Origin: Progne subis subis
Lineage: Eukaryota > Chordata > Aves > Passeriformes > Hirundinidae
Direction: 5' to 3'
DNA: 64,000 nt
NCBI GenBank assembly: GCA_022316685.1
Contig: JAKJHU010000024.1
Coordinates: 2,178,501-2,242,500 of the forward strand
In this document: one piece after another, positions 12,401 through 22,000 of the stretch
Numbering within the stretch: position 1 is the stretch's first letter
Layout of the letters: the number at the start of each line of letters is the position of its first letter
Notes under the pieces: model-generated
Database searches by the model: none
What the model was told of the DNA's origin: nothing
The model's input: the letters and a program-made list of their open reading frames with translations, nothing else
Translations under genes and position numbers: made by a program

Positions 12401-15400
12401 GGAGGTGCCGTTGGCTGTGGATAACCAAATCCCTTTGTGCACGGCAGTGCCGGCGTTGGGCGCACTGGGACGTACATAGGGATCGATGCCATGTTGGAGG
12501 GGCTGGACACGGAAGGCAGAGTGGATGTTTATGGCTACATTGTGAAACTGCGCCGGCAGCGATGCCTCATGGTCCAAGTCGAGGTATCTCCCTGAAACTC
12601 CTGCCACAACTCTCCTGTACTAGGGCTTCAGGATTTCTCACAAGTGCATTGCCCAGTTCAGTGGAAGCTCTTCATTGAAAATACAGCTCTGAAAAGTATT
12701 AAGAGAGAAAAAAACTTACAACATTTTTTCAGTTTTAGAAACTTCAAATTTTAAGTTCAGGTTTTAGAAGAGGAAGCCAAGGAGAACAGCTTTTTGGCAT
12801 ATAATTCATAAATGCAAAACTGAGCTTGCAGAGCCAAACTTGACTTTAAAAATTCTAAAATGCATCTCCCTAAGTGTAATTTTAATATGAGTTGAGTACA
12901 ACAATACATATGGACTGATGCATTGCATGTTTTTAACTTATTTCAGCATTTTACAGTTTTAACATTTGTATTTATTATCTCTTTAATGTAAATGCTTAAT
13001 ATTATTAATACTAATGATATTATAACAGGAGTAGTAGCTTTTTATAATGATTTTAAAAAGTTATATGATTTTTTTATTATTATTCTTTAATAACTTCATG
13101 TTTAAACTCTTCAAATGGGAAACACCAGTCACAGTACATCCTTATTCATCAAGCTCTGGTGGAGTACAATCAGTATGGAGAAACAGAGGTCAGTCTCTCA
13201 GAACTGCATTCCTCCCTTAACAATCTGGAAAGAAAAGACCACCCAAGTGAGCCTTCTCTGCTGGAGGCAGAGTTCCAGGTAAATAAGCTTTGCATTCCAG
13301 TTGCCCTTACTTCCCACTTATGCTAAAAAACACCTTGCACAATAGTCATGAGCTAGAGATACCACAGGTAATCATTTACGTGCTATTTTATTTCTCTAGC
13401 ACAGAAAGTTTCTTTACGTTCATTAAAAAAAAAAGCTGTATACTAATGAAGTTTATTTCTGCTTTTGTGTTAATATTTTTAAGAAAGATGGCACTCATGG
13501 AATGATTATTTGTGTCTGCATACATGATTTCCTGTGCCATTGTACATGGTGTAGCAGGCGTTTTTAAATGGCAGTTTAAAGAAGTAAAGTAAGGAGTGAG
13601 GCACTGCAAGATGAAGTCTGGGTGTGAGAGTCCTGAGGAGACAATGATCTCAAGAACCATTTTAATCAAACACTGTATCAAACATCCTCTTTCTTCAGCG
13701 ATTACCTTCCTATAAGGGGTGGCGGACACAGAACTCTGCGAATCGTGAGGAAAATAAAAGCAAAAATAGGAATGCCAACATAATTCCTTGTAAGTATTTC
13801 CCATGGCCTTATTTTATCCCACCTTGCCTTATTTTATCTGTTTTCTTCTATTAGAAAAAATTAGACAAAATGAGCAAATCACCTTACAGAGTAATATTTG
13901 ATTAGTGTTCTCAACTGTAAAATTCTAAACTTCTTATAGTGATTAAAAAAGAAGAGATGAGTTTTTACCACTGTGTTCATTTTAAACAAGGTGGCCTTGG
14001 TTCTGCAGTCTCTCATGAAAGGAGTGCCCTTTTCTATTCCCTCCCCCCCACAAATGCCCTACCCAGGGGTCCGTGTGCTGTGACGGTGACACTTTGTCTC
14101 ACACAGATGACTTTAACCGAGTGCCCATCAGGCACGAAGAAGATTGCAGTAAGGAGGGTGAGCATGATTCAGATGAGTCCTCAGATGAAGACAGCGACTG
14201 TGAGGAGTCCAGCAAATACATCAATGCTTCCTTCATAACTGTATGTATTTAGAGGATCCACTGTAGGCATTTCACAAGCTTTTAGCTAAAACTCTTACTC
14301 TCTTGTTGGCATCACAATATAAAAGAATTGAGTTGAATAAGGGAGAAGGATCTGATGGCTGATTGGTAAATCCATCTATGTTTAAAACCATTAGCCTTCA
14401 GACTGGCCTCATGATAACATGTATTTCCTTTAGTGAGCATCTGTCTACAGGTTGAACCAGAATAATATTGTCCCTGTTAGTGAAATGTGGCTATAGTTAT
14501 TCGCATGGACCAAACCCTACCAGTGAAAATTGAAGCCAGCAATTTTTTTGGTATCATTATATATCCAAAGAAGAACAACAGTTATTGGTCGTGAATGAAG
14601 TAACTGATTTTAATGGAATTACTAGCTAAGTTCCATTTGTCTGAATCCTTTGAAATGCTGCACAGTTAGGATTCGGGGTAAATCTATCTTTATTTTTAGG
14701 AAGCTTAGAACGGACTGGTGCACCGACTTTGTGTGGTATAAACACAATTTCTTAGTGATAAAATTAAATGGCTGTGTAGAACTGAATGTTTTATCCCTTA
14801 AAAATATGCTCTTTAAAAAATGGCAGGATGAGGACTCACCCACTGCAGCCTCAATATGTTGTTGTCAGTCTGAAGTGATATTCTTCTTAGGAGGATTGAG
14901 ATTAATGTCATTTGGGTAGTAGAATTCCTTAAGACACATGCCTCCTGTGATAGGCAAGTTTCCCCTATAAAGAAATGGATTCATTGATTTATTTCACAGG
15001 ATATCCCTTAAATGACAAGTTCTATGGTTTGACAATCATTTTTCAGATGAATTGAAGAAAAAAAAAAAAATTCTTTTATAGGGTTACTGGGGTCCAAAAG
15101 CCATGATTGCAACACAGGGACCACTGCAGGAAACTATCTCTGACTTCTGGCAAATGGTGTTCCAAAGAAAAGTCAAAGTCATCGTTATGCTGACGGAGCT
15201 GAAGGAGGGAGATCAGGTGGGGGCACTGTCTGCACACTGACACATTGAATATCCTCTACATGCAAACAAAACACTGCACTGCACTCTCTCATTCCCTTGC
15301 TCCACTTAACTGTTTTCCACAGGATGAGGAATTTGCATTTACAATATATTTTGCTCTATCATTTACGTACTTAATTTACTTTCTAATGAATTTTTGAGGG

Positions 15401-18072
15401 AAAAGTGTAGGATGTTACATTTTAAAATAAAATGGAACTCCTCCTACTTTGAAGTCAGTACAGTCTCTAAGTGTGTGTGGAAGGTAAAATAAAAGGAGAT
15501 TTGAGTGGTAATCACTGATTTGTATTTTTATTCATTTTAGGAACTCTGTGCACAGTACTGGGGAGAAGGAAAGCGAATGTATGATGGCATAGAAGTTCAA
15601 ATGGCAGATGTCAGCTCTGGTCCTAGCTATACCATACGTGCATTTGACGTTACACATCTGAAGGTAAAAGTTTCTTTGCAAATTCCAAAAGATAGTTTTC
15701 AAGGAGATTTTAAATTTAAAACCAAATTTATAAACTTAGCCTCAAGAAAGACAAGAAACAGTTCCCACTGCAGTTACCTCCTGCTGTAAGAAATGGAAAT
15801 ATTTTTCTCTTCCAGACCAGCAGTCAATCACGAGAAATACTATAAATTATCTCAAGTTTCCTATTTAGTGAGTTGGCAGGGGGGGAGTCTCAGGAGATCA
15901 GCTGTCTTTTGTACTTTGAAAAAAGCTTGGATGTCTACCTACCTCATATTCACGAGGTAGAACTATTACCTTGCAGTTCCTCAGGGATATAATTTGTAAA
16001 TCAGCAGTGGTAGAGTTATTGTGTGAATCTGTATTTTATCCTGAACATTAACCACATCTCCACTGCTGTTTTCCAGACAAAAGAAACTCAGAAGGTGTTT
16101 CAGTATCAGTACCATAAGTGGAGTGGCTGTGATGTTCCAGAAACCCCCAAAGATTTAGTCAGCATGATTCTCAACATTAAACAAAAGCTTCCAGCCAGAC
16201 CAGTCACTGAGGACAACAGGAGAACCCGCAGTGCCCCACTCCTTGTCCACTGCTGGTGGGTCTGAATTCAGCACACACATTCACCTAGCTCTAAGTTCTG
16301 GGTATACACAGCAACCATAATTTTTGGGATGCCTACCTTTTCTCACAGGCCTTTCCATGTGTCTGGAGATTCAGCTCTCCCTATAAGACTCCTTGAATTG
16401 CTCACTTTGGCCTTTTGGACTGTAGTGATGAAAAGCAAGCACACTTCTCTTCGGCAGGTCTGGGCACAGAGCAGATGCTATGACCAGCTGCTCTTGGCTG
16501 GTGCACCTATTTTGTGGGGAAATGCTAGGTCAGAGTGCACTTGCAGGATGCACTAGTGAACATTCAGTAGAGTTTTTAGGATCATCTCTCATTCCAGGAT
16601 GCAAGTGCACTTCTAGGACCATTTTCCAGGAATAGTCTTGCATGCCATGTAAACCAGAAGATAATCCTGCTAACAATAGTTGAAGTCTGAAATCTTGAGT
16701 TTCCCTTTTTTCCCCCTAAAAGGTCCAGGGAGTCTCTAGATAAACTATGCCCTGTGCAAGTCCTACACGTATACTTAATTGTGACAATTTCAGTCCAATA
16801 AAAAATGCTTTGGAAATATAATTCAGTATAAAGACTTTAAAATACTAGTCAGAAACATTTAGTCGGCAGACTTCTGATTTTACTTTGTAAATATACATGT
16901 ACCTTTTGCATCATCTTCTAGTGATGGATCACAGCAGACTGGTGTATTTTGTGCTTTAATGACCCTTTTGGAAAGTGCAGAAATAGAAGAAGTAATAGAT
17001 GTTTTCCAAGTGGTAAAATCTCTTCGTCGCACCAGGCTGGGAATGGTCTCCACCTTTGTAAGTAAATCTTAAGAATTAACAGAAAATAAATGAGATAACT
17101 TATAATAGTCACTATATCCCCATAACCTTGGGCATAATTTCTGTATAGGGAGCACTGATTCTAATCAGAACATTCACACTCACCACCGTTTGGGCATTGG
17201 CCCTTGCTGATAGGAAAGAAGGAGTGTGAGATGTCCAGAGCTGTGATTCGCTACTGCCTTTGGCCAAGGGTGTATAGTATAAAATTACAAATTGCATGGA
17301 TTGCTGTTCCTGCAGTTGGTTCATGACATACATGCGGTGTCCCTTCTGCAGCTGGGAGATGAACTCCATTTGCAGGCTGGCAGCCACTGACTGTTTTGTT
17401 TCAGTCGCTCCAGAGGAACTGTGGCACGCACTGTGCAGTTACCAACAAACCAGACCTGGGTGTCATCGGTATGGGCGGGTCACTACATGACTTTCCAGAC
17501 TCATGTTAAGAACTTAGGTACTCTAAAAACCATATTTTTGGTACTTAATGAACAAAAAGGGCACTGAGTGATAACTTGGAATGTCTGATGCAGACAGTTT
17601 CAGAAATGTTATGTACACCTGAAGTCAGAATAAACCAATAGGAGCAACAGTATGCCAAAAGCTATGCAAGCTGCTTCATATGCATTCTTGCTTGTCCAAC
17701 TACATGCTACATTTCTAAAATGTAAGAGAACAAAGAAAGAATGGATTAATTGCTGGACTCTGAGCATTCCATTAACACTAACTTCTCTTTATTTTTAAGG
17801 AACAATACCAATTTCTCTATGAGACCATTGCCAGTACCTACCCTGCACAGAATGGACAAATAAAGAAGAACAGCCAGCAGGAAGATAAAGTTGAATTTTG
17901 CAGTGAAATAGGAAAATCAGATCAGGAAACTGATTTGATCACAGCTGATCTTGGCCCACCACGGCCAGAGGAAATTGAGCCACCTGAAATATGTGATGAT
18001 TCTACGGCTGCAGATACCGTAAAGGGAACAGAAAGTTCTACAAATGGCCCCACAACTGCAGTTCTAACTTAA
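324..18072 (+). CDS. PTPRC: PTPRC (CD45) receptor tyrosine phosphatase, 3' 21 coding exons (5' end outside window)
   Basis: Twenty-one exons join in phase with GT/AG borders into about 871 residues ending in TAA at 18070-18072. Order: end of the fibronectin-type ectodomain (324-4608), transmembrane helix (5272-5380), juxtamembrane segment (6508-7837), phosphatase D1 (8373-13278), phosphatase D2 (13699-17057) and C-terminal tail (17800-18072). D1 has WPD (11877-11885), the nucleophilic Cys (11979-11981) and the P-loop Arg (12461-12463). D2 lacks both the WPD Asp loop and the P-loop Arg. CD45 is a leukocyte plasma-membrane phosphatase that removes the inhibitory C-terminal phosphate of Src-family kinases such as Lck; that role is family knowledge. 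The 21 exons would match human exons 13-33, with the transmembrane exon falling at 16. Alternatively spliced ectodomain exons are upstream and not visible. Introns not listed separately (7838-8372, 8464-8559, 8637-8861, 8899-9323, 9422-10294, 11984-12447, 12584-13128, 13279-13698, 13790-14106, 14241-15081, 15217-15540, 15664-16076, 16256-16921, 17058-17799) show nothing beyond short AT-rich or homopolymer runs. Confidence 0.96.
483..2553 (+). other. PTPRC: PTPRC intron with AT dinucleotide tract
   Basis: This 2.1-kb intron runs from GTAAAT at 483 to CTACAG at 2548-2553. It holds an (AT)n microsatellite at 705-734 interrupted by ACAC. Short open frames at 1476-1679 and 2240-2425 have no recognisable product and no splice context. 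Nothing else stands out. Confidence 0.8.
2554..2750 (+). CDS. PTPRC: PTPRC exon b: last fibronectin-type III segment
   Basis: The exon is 197 nt, entered in phase 1 and left in phase 0 at a strong GTAAGT donor (2751). The product begins [10 protein letters not shown] and contains two Cys residues (ITCRK and DKCEF) and the sequon NYT, as expected for a CD45 ectodomain FN3-like module with conserved cysteines. An open frame continues past the donor into the intron to 2831 but is not the spliced product. Confidence 0.92.
2751..4547 (+). other. PTPRC: PTPRC intron with short tandem duplication
   Basis: This 1.8-kb intron carries a tandem duplication at 2771-2848 just inside the donor and otherwise AT-rich sequence. 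An open frame at 3490-3912 has no recognisable domain and I treat it as chance. A triplicated TTTTGTAAAG lies near 4264-4298. Confidence 0.75.
2771..2848. repeat. Direct duplication of a 27-bp AT-rich unit
   Basis: AAAATATATAAATACTTCAT at 2771 recurs at 2821 with one extra A, and both copies continue into TGTTTAA. The copies are 50 bp apart and separated by an (AT)n tract. It starts 20 bp inside the 5' splice site of the intron. Confidence 0.85.
4548..4608 (+). CDS. PTPRC: PTPRC exon c: end of ectodomain
   Basis: This 61-nt exon lies between CATGCAG and GTAAGT. It encodes [20 protein letters not shown], matching the conserved CD45 F-N-G-K-H segment, with one sequon (NGS). It starts in phase 0 and ends with one base of a split Tyr codon completed in the transmembrane exon. 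Confidence 0.92.
4609..5271 (+). other. PTPRC: PTPRC intron, no distinct content
   Basis: This 663-bp intron runs from GTAAGT to TTGGTAG. It is AT-rich and I see no repeat, exon or RNA gene in it. Confidence 0.7.
5272..5380 (+). CDS. PTPRC: PTPRC exon d: transmembrane segment
   Basis: This 109-nt exon encodes about 22 uninterrupted hydrophobic residues (from [15 protein letters not shown] to LLLVLY), followed by KIYDLHKKK, a positively charged stop-transfer sequence. The topology is type I, with the phosphatase domains cytoplasmic. The exon enters in phase 1 and leaves in phase 2 at AG|GTAAGC. Confidence 0.95.
5381..6507 (+). other. PTPRC: PTPRC intron with guanine runs
   Basis: This 1.1-kb intron follows the transmembrane exon. 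It contains G-rich runs at 5417-5431 and 5658-5680. A locally GC-richer stretch at 5790-6060 carries several overlapping chance open frames. A second AG acceptor occurs 19 nt before the exon used here (6487-6488). Confidence 0.75.
5658..5680 (+). repeat. Guanine homopolymer tract
   Basis: Thirteen G residues, one T, then nine G residues lie on the sense strand of the PTPRC intron. Together with the G-run at 5417-5431 this could form an RNA or DNA quadruplex. The exact length is error-prone in sequencing. Confidence 0.85.
6508..6539 (+). CDS. PTPRC: PTPRC exon e: short juxtamembrane exon
   Basis: This 32-nt exon lies between CTTACAG and GTGAGT. It encodes [11 protein letters not shown], linking the basic stop-transfer residues to the acidic segment of the next exon. 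The human counterpart is also short and divergent. The phases (2 in, 1 out) fit both neighbours exactly, which is the main support for so small an exon. Confidence 0.85.
6540..7721 (+). other. PTPRC: PTPRC intron with 22-bp direct repeat
   Basis: This 1.2-kb AT-rich intron carries ATCTTTATATATTTAGCAAT twice, beginning at 6546 and 6601, a 55-bp spaced direct duplication near the donor. Open frames at 7353-7606 on both strands have no recognisable product. Confidence 0.75.
7722..7837 (+). CDS. PTPRC: PTPRC exon f: juxtamembrane wedge
   Basis: This 116-nt exon encodes [20 protein letters not shown] then the basic stretch [13 protein letters not shown] and EEFQ. This is the conserved helix-turn-helix wedge that precedes D1 in receptor phosphatases. 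It ends in phase 0 at TTTCAG|GTTTGT. Confidence 0.95.
8373..8463 (+). CDS. PTPRC: PTPRC exon g: start of phosphatase D1
   Basis: This 91-nt exon encodes [20 protein letters not shown] and then the KNRYIDILP substrate-recognition motif of classical tyrosine phosphatases. The Tyr of that motif contributes to the depth of the phosphotyrosine pocket. The terminal Tyr of the motif is split across the next intron. Confidence 0.95.
8560..8636 (+). CDS. PTPRC: PTPRC exon h: phosphatase D1
   Basis: This 77-nt exon encodes [19 protein letters not shown] and INASYID, the standard D1 core. The intron before it is only 96 bp. It ends in phase 0. Confidence 0.95.
8862..8898 (+). CDS. PTPRC: PTPRC exon i: phosphatase D1
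   Basis: This 37-nt exon encodes [12 protein letters not shown], the conserved K-[FY]-I-A-[AT]-Q-G-P region of the phosphatase fold. The Gly codon is split with the next exon. Confidence 0.93.
9324..9421 (+). CDS. PTPRC: PTPRC exon j: phosphatase D1
   Basis: This 98-nt exon encodes [20 protein letters not shown] and then [13 protein letters not shown], the conserved DFWRM-W and V-M-[VL]-T motifs. It leaves in phase 0 at AGG|GTGAGA. Confidence 0.95.
10295..10420 (+). CDS. PTPRC: PTPRC exon k: phosphatase D1
   Basis: This 126-nt, phase 0-0 exon encodes [20 protein letters not shown] and the following [19 protein letters not shown], matching the conserved K-C-x-x-Y-W-P motif. A clear TTTGCAG acceptor and GTAAGT donor bound it. 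Confidence 0.95.
10421..11825 (+). other. PTPRC: PTPRC intron, AT-rich
   Basis: This 1.4-kb intron, one of the larger ones in the window, has AT dinucleotide stretches near 11760-11810 and no recognisable exon, RNA gene or mobile element. Confidence 0.7.
11826..11983 (+). CDS. PTPRC: PTPRC exon l: D1 WPD loop and catalytic cysteine
   Basis: This 158-nt exon contains [17 protein letters not shown]; the general-acid Asp codon is at 11883-11885. It ends with PIVVHC, whose Cys codon (11979-11981) is the phosphocysteine nucleophile. The signature loop is split: its Ser codon is completed in the next exon. Confidence 0.97.
12448..12583 (+). CDS. PTPRC: PTPRC exon m: D1 signature P-loop
   Basis: This 136-nt exon completes SAGVGRTG of the [10 protein letters not shown] motif; the phosphate-binding Arg is at 12461-12463. 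It continues [20 protein letters not shown] and ends [11 protein letters not shown]. The acceptor (GCACGGCAG) has a poor pyrimidine tract, but phase and conservation leave no doubt. Confidence 0.96.
13129..13278 (+). CDS. PTPRC: PTPRC exon n: end of D1 and inter-domain linker
   Basis: The product is [20 protein letters not shown] and then a linker ending [11 protein letters not shown] placed the start after CACCAG (13126-13128) because the family has two residues before YILIHQ. A second AG six bases further in (13133-13134) would drop only Ser-Gln and keep the frame. Confidence 0.9.
13699..13789 (+). CDS. PTPRC: PTPRC exon o: start of phosphatase D2
   Basis: This 91-nt exon encodes [20 protein letters not shown] and [10 protein letters not shown], the D2 counterpart of exon g. 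It has the same length and phase as exon g, reflecting the ancient duplication of the two phosphatase domains. Confidence 0.95.
14107..14240 (+). CDS. PTPRC: PTPRC exon p: D2 with acidic insert
   Basis: The product starts [13 protein letters not shown] and contains a Ser/Asp/Glu-rich insert ([15 protein letters not shown]) before [11 protein letters not shown]. In mammals this D2 acidic loop is a casein kinase 2 target; here several Ser residues with acidic residues just downstream are retained. The exon leaves in phase 0. Confidence 0.95.
15082..15216 (+). CDS. PTPRC: PTPRC exon q: phosphatase D2
   Basis: This 135-nt, phase 0-0 exon encodes [20 protein letters not shown], then [20 protein letters not shown] and KEGDQ. 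These are D2 versions of the A-[AT]-Q-G-P and DFW-M motifs. Confidence 0.95.
15541..15663 (+). CDS. PTPRC: PTPRC exon r: phosphatase D2
   Basis: This 123-nt exon encodes [20 protein letters not shown] and then [21 protein letters not shown]. It parallels exon k of D1. The open frame continues past the GTAAAA donor but is intronic there. Confidence 0.93.
16077..16255 (+). CDS. PTPRC: PTPRC exon s: D2 degenerate WPD region and Cys
   Basis: This 179-nt exon encodes [20 protein letters not shown] where D1 has its WPD loop, so the catalytic Asp loop is lost. It ends APLLVHC; the Cys codon is at 16251-16253. The donor CTG|GTGGGT leaves TG, completed by T in the next exon to a second Cys. Confidence 0.93.
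16922..17057 (+). CDS. PTPRC: PTPRC exon t: D2 pseudo-P-loop
   Basis: This 136-nt exon starts with DGSQQTG after the split Cys, giving HCCDGSQQTG. Gln (16935-16937) replaces the essential Arg of the C-x5-R motif, as in the inactive D2 of mammalian CD45. It continues [20 protein letters not shown] to [11 protein letters not shown]. Confidence 0.94.
17800..18072 (+). CDS. PTPRC: PTPRC exon u: last D2 helix and C-terminal tail, stop codon
   Basis: This 273-nt exon encodes [20 protein letters not shown] and then a low-complexity acidic tail ending TTAVLT and TAA. The NGQIKKN segment is CD45-like, while the rest of the tail is divergent and probably disordered. Confidence 0.95.
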   Translation, partial: EQYQFLYETIASTYPAQNGQIKKNSQQEDKVEFCSEIGKSDQETDLITADLGPPRPEEIEPPEICDDSTAADTVKGTESSTNGPTTAVLT

Positions 18073-19060
18073 AGCTAGATTAAAAAAAAAGTGCTTTTTC
18101 AAATGCAAATATCTTTAGCAAAATGAGAGGTATAAGATTTCTTCCTCTTCCCACTTTTTTTTTTTGAAGATGTTTAATTATTTCAGTTTTTGAAAGGTAC
18201 AAATTTAAAGGAATACTTGAAACTTGTAGAGAGTGACAAAGAACTGTGTAATTTTAATTTTTGTGTAGATTTGCATTTGTACTTCTTCAGAAACCTGCAC
18301 TATTTTTATACTTTTCCTTTTAAAACCATGTACAGTGTAATACCATGCTGAGCAGTGTGAAGCATTTCTTTTTATTTCTATAAAAAGGAAAAAAGCAACT
18401 CAGAACAAGATTATTGAGTGGCAAGAACAGATCTCTCCTCAAAACTACTAGCAAGTAAGTGAACCTGTTGATAAGCATATATTCTAGTATTTCAGGACCA
18501 ATTGAGAGCATGAATAATATTCTTGGAACTTGTGGGACTTTGCCAAACAGTTTAAGAGCTTAAAAATTACATCATGTGGCAATTCCAAGGAATTCAGACT
18601 TACAAAGGGTATGTAAATTCTCCATATCAAGGCAGAATAGAAATTTTTGCATTTTTCTAAGTGTCCTCAAGGTGTCCTTATTGCTCCACATATATTAATC
18701 TGGTACTCCTATAGGAATTTGGAGATCCACATTTGAATAATTTTAACAGTTCTGGAAAACACATCCTCTTTACTCTCAGCTTAAAATACTGAGTGCTTGC
18801 ACACCTATTTCTTATGCTTACTTTTATTTAAAGGACTACTTTCATGAATGCCTCCAACCTCTTTTCAGAATTGGAAAATACTTTCATAATTTTCCTCAAA
18901 TCTTGTAGATTTTAATTGGTACAGGATATTTTTTTCATAATGATGTTTTGTATGTTACAATTTTGATATTTTTACTATTTCTTGCTGGATTTTAGCTACT
19001 GTTTTCAGAATATAAATAAAACATAAATAACATAAATAAAAGAGGTAATTATTAGTTGAC
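18073..19060 (+). other. PTPRC: PTPRC 3' untranslated region
   Basis: AT-rich sequence follows the stop codon with no open frame. It ends after two AATAAA hexamers (19015-19020 and 19035-19040), with a T/GT-rich stretch at about 19060-19085 that would serve as the downstream element. The end is inferred at about 19055-19060. I found no perfect 7-mer match to the miR-181 seed in it. Confidence 0.75.
19015..19040 (+). terminator. Tandem poly(A) signals of PTPRC
   Basis: Two canonical AATAAA hexamers lie 20 bp apart, about 0.95 kb after the stop codon, a normal arrangement for the end of a vertebrate transcript. Confidence 0.75.
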
Positions 19061-22000
19061 AAGATGAAAATTATTTTGTTCTCTAGTACTATGAAAATGG
19101 ATCATTTACTTCTTAATGTAGAAAAACTTGTGCTGTCCTATACATGGATAAAATTTACAAATGTCAGTATTCCGGAAAACACATCATTTAATTCTTTTTA
19201 AACTGTGTGTGTACCCAGGTAAGTGTCATGACTCTCTCAAAACAGAGGAAAGAAGCTTCATCTTGTTTTGCTTGAAGCAGTCAAAGGAACAGTCACACAA
19301 CAGATTCAGTGCTCCAAGTTTATCACTGCTTATTCCTAATTTCTCATTACAAAACATAATTGAAAACACTTAGAGAGCTGTCTAAACAACATGTACGGTC
19401 ACACTTGGTTAAAACCCTAATTTAATTGTGCTGTTAGCCCAGATCTAATATATCATTCACAATTATCAGCTCAGACAAGTGCTTGCTGGCAGTCTTGCTT
19501 CAGAAAGTGGCAGCGAGCAGACACGGAGCGGGGGGATTCCCTTTGGCTGTCAGCTGAATTTCCTTTTCAGCAAGGAGCTGTGTTAGGTGATAACTAACAA
19601 AGCTGAAGGGGTCATGTGTGGAGGGAAAGCTCTAGGGACTACAGGGGAAGATAATCTAAAAGATATTGTAGGCCCAAAATCTATTGGCTAGTTTTAGAGG
19701 AACTAAAAACAAAATTGCAAATTTAGCATACCTTGAAGATCAAAAGTATAAAGACCCATGGATGCAGATTAGTTCACTGGTGTTCATTTGCATGTCAGAG
19801 AACAAATAATTTATTTTCCTTTGATTAAGATTTACCAGCTCTAAAGGCTCTCTTTCAGGTAGCAAAACAAAGAGGTGAGTGCTGCTCTCTAATGTAAGGC
19901 TGTGGAGACAGAGTCTAGTCACACTTTTAGAAATAACTCAAAGTGTTTCCCAAATTAAAAATTACACCCAACTTTTCTTGTTTTAAAACTGAGGGCAATC
20001 ATATACTTCAATTCCTTGATTCCTAGGGTTTTTAAGCTCATGTAGCACCTAGGCTGGAAAAATCTTGTGTGGTTTTGATTTGTTTAATTACTTTCTAGAA
20101 TAATTTCAATGTTCTTTTGCTGGTATTTTTAAAAGAGAAGAATGCCAACTTAATTCTTGATTTGTGCATCTACTTTGAAAGAGAAGTCCTTAGCTCTGTT
20201 AAATTTTCCTTCATGCATGTCTTCATTATTAGAGAAATGGAGCTTTACACTGAAACTGCCCTCATGTGCCTACTGTGAACCACTTTTGCAGTAAAGTTCC
20301 TTATAGTCACAAGGAGAAAAACTGAGCCCATGGCTTTTAATTATTTTCAAATGAAAGAACATATTGTAGAATTAAACCTCATTAAATCCCAGTACAATAA
20401 TTGAAGGAGCCTGTCTTCACACAGTTTAGAAGTTCTGATTGCTTCCAGGAACTCTCCCATGCGTGTGCCAGGGATGCTTTCTTGCCCTTTCTGTTGTCCT
20501 TTGTTTTTCAGACGTCCATGAGGTGGTGACACAGAGCTTGTAGAAGGTGGTCCTTATGCTAGGTGCTCCATAGTAATTTGGTTTATTCACTTGTGGGATT
20601 AATCTCATGGTGAAACCTTTTACAGGTGAGACATGAAGCCCAAGCTAGAAAGCTTTGCTAGGAGCTGCTTTGGCTCTGTCAGGGAAAGAACAATAGTGTA
20701 GCACATTGGTTTGCACAGCCTGAGAGTTGAGAAACAGTCTCAAACTAAGATGAAAAATGTTTATCTCATCAAAGTACGACTAAACCACAGAAAATGTGCT
20801 AACCACTGCCTCCAGCTGATCAAACCATTCCTGGAGAGTGGTTTAGAATCTGAAGTCCAGGATGAAAACTACTAAGCAACAAATGAGCTGAGAGAGGACT
20901 TAGAGCAACAAATAATTAAGGTAATCAAGTGCTTATGTGACCAGAGTGATTTGATTTCTCCCACATGTTCTGGGTAGATGCTGAAATAAAGGTGGGTTTG
21001 TAAAAATTACAGTGCTGTGTTAGCGGAATCCAGTGTGGGAAGATGGGGGAGAGGAAAGACCCCAGAGTCTACACAAGATTCTTCTCAGTCAGGTAACTGC
21101 AGTGAGGAGTGGACTGTGTTTGCTTTTGTTTCCTTTTTTTCTGTTTCTCGTGCTCTGTAATGAACAAGGCTGTTATATTAAAACCTTTTCAGAGTCTGTA
21201 CATTACGATGCAACACAAAACAGGGCCAGCACACAGAGCCCTGGGGGTCGGGGTTCTGGGAGATGGCAGAAGCCCTGCTGCTCTCCCACACCCCAGCTAC
21301 CAGTACTGGATTTGTGCTCCTGCAGGAATGTTTGTGCCTGCTCCTTTCCCCCACACATGTGCAAACAGCATCCATGAACTCACCCTTTCCACTTCAGAGC
21401 CTGCTGGTGCTGCCAGAGCACATGCTCCAGTGGCACTGAGCTCTCTCCCACTGGGAAGGGGAGGGCATCCTGCCCCTTGCTCTCAGCAGATGGGCTGGGG
21501 AGAGCTGGTGGCCACACACAGGAGCTGAGGGTCTGGACAGGCCTGGAGGGTCCCCACCTGTCCCAGCCCTCTGCTCCTGTTCCCCGAGGACACCTGTGCA
21601 GAGGGGCTGCTGGGGGAGCCAGGCCGGCAGTGAGCTCTGGGCTTGGCTGCAGGCCAGGAAAGCTGGGTGCAGTCTGGTATGAGAGGCACAAACTGCTCGG
21701 GCTGGCAGGTCTGAGCCGCAGAAAGTGCTGAAGCTAAGAGTTACAAAGGGGAGAAAAATTCTACCATTGTGAGCGGTTTGTTTGTGTGAGATGGCAAAGG
21801 TGGCTCCAGACAGGTGTTTCATTAAGCAGGAAGTTGTATCTTTTATTTAACATTCCTCTCCGGCACCAGTGCTTATCTCTTTGACAAGGCATCTTGCTTT
21901 TGTAAATGCCCAGGGTTTTTTTGACACGCTACATTCTACAGATTGCCTCTAAAAGAAAAACAGAAATTCCCTGAGGGCTCTACACAGCTGTACCACAGCT

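Noticed and set aside
13388..13804. 138-codon open frame antisense to the first D2 exon
   Set aside because: It overlaps a confirmed exon on the other strand and has no features of its own.
18840..18856. Possible miR-181 target in the PTPRC 3' UTR (ATGAATGCC)
   Set aside because: It lacks the final T of the TGAATGT seed match, so it is not a canonical site.
21240..21730. GC-rich patch with overlapping open frames, considered as a CpG island or exon
   Set aside because: CpG dinucleotides are few and the frames on both strands look equally open; there is no splice or domain support.
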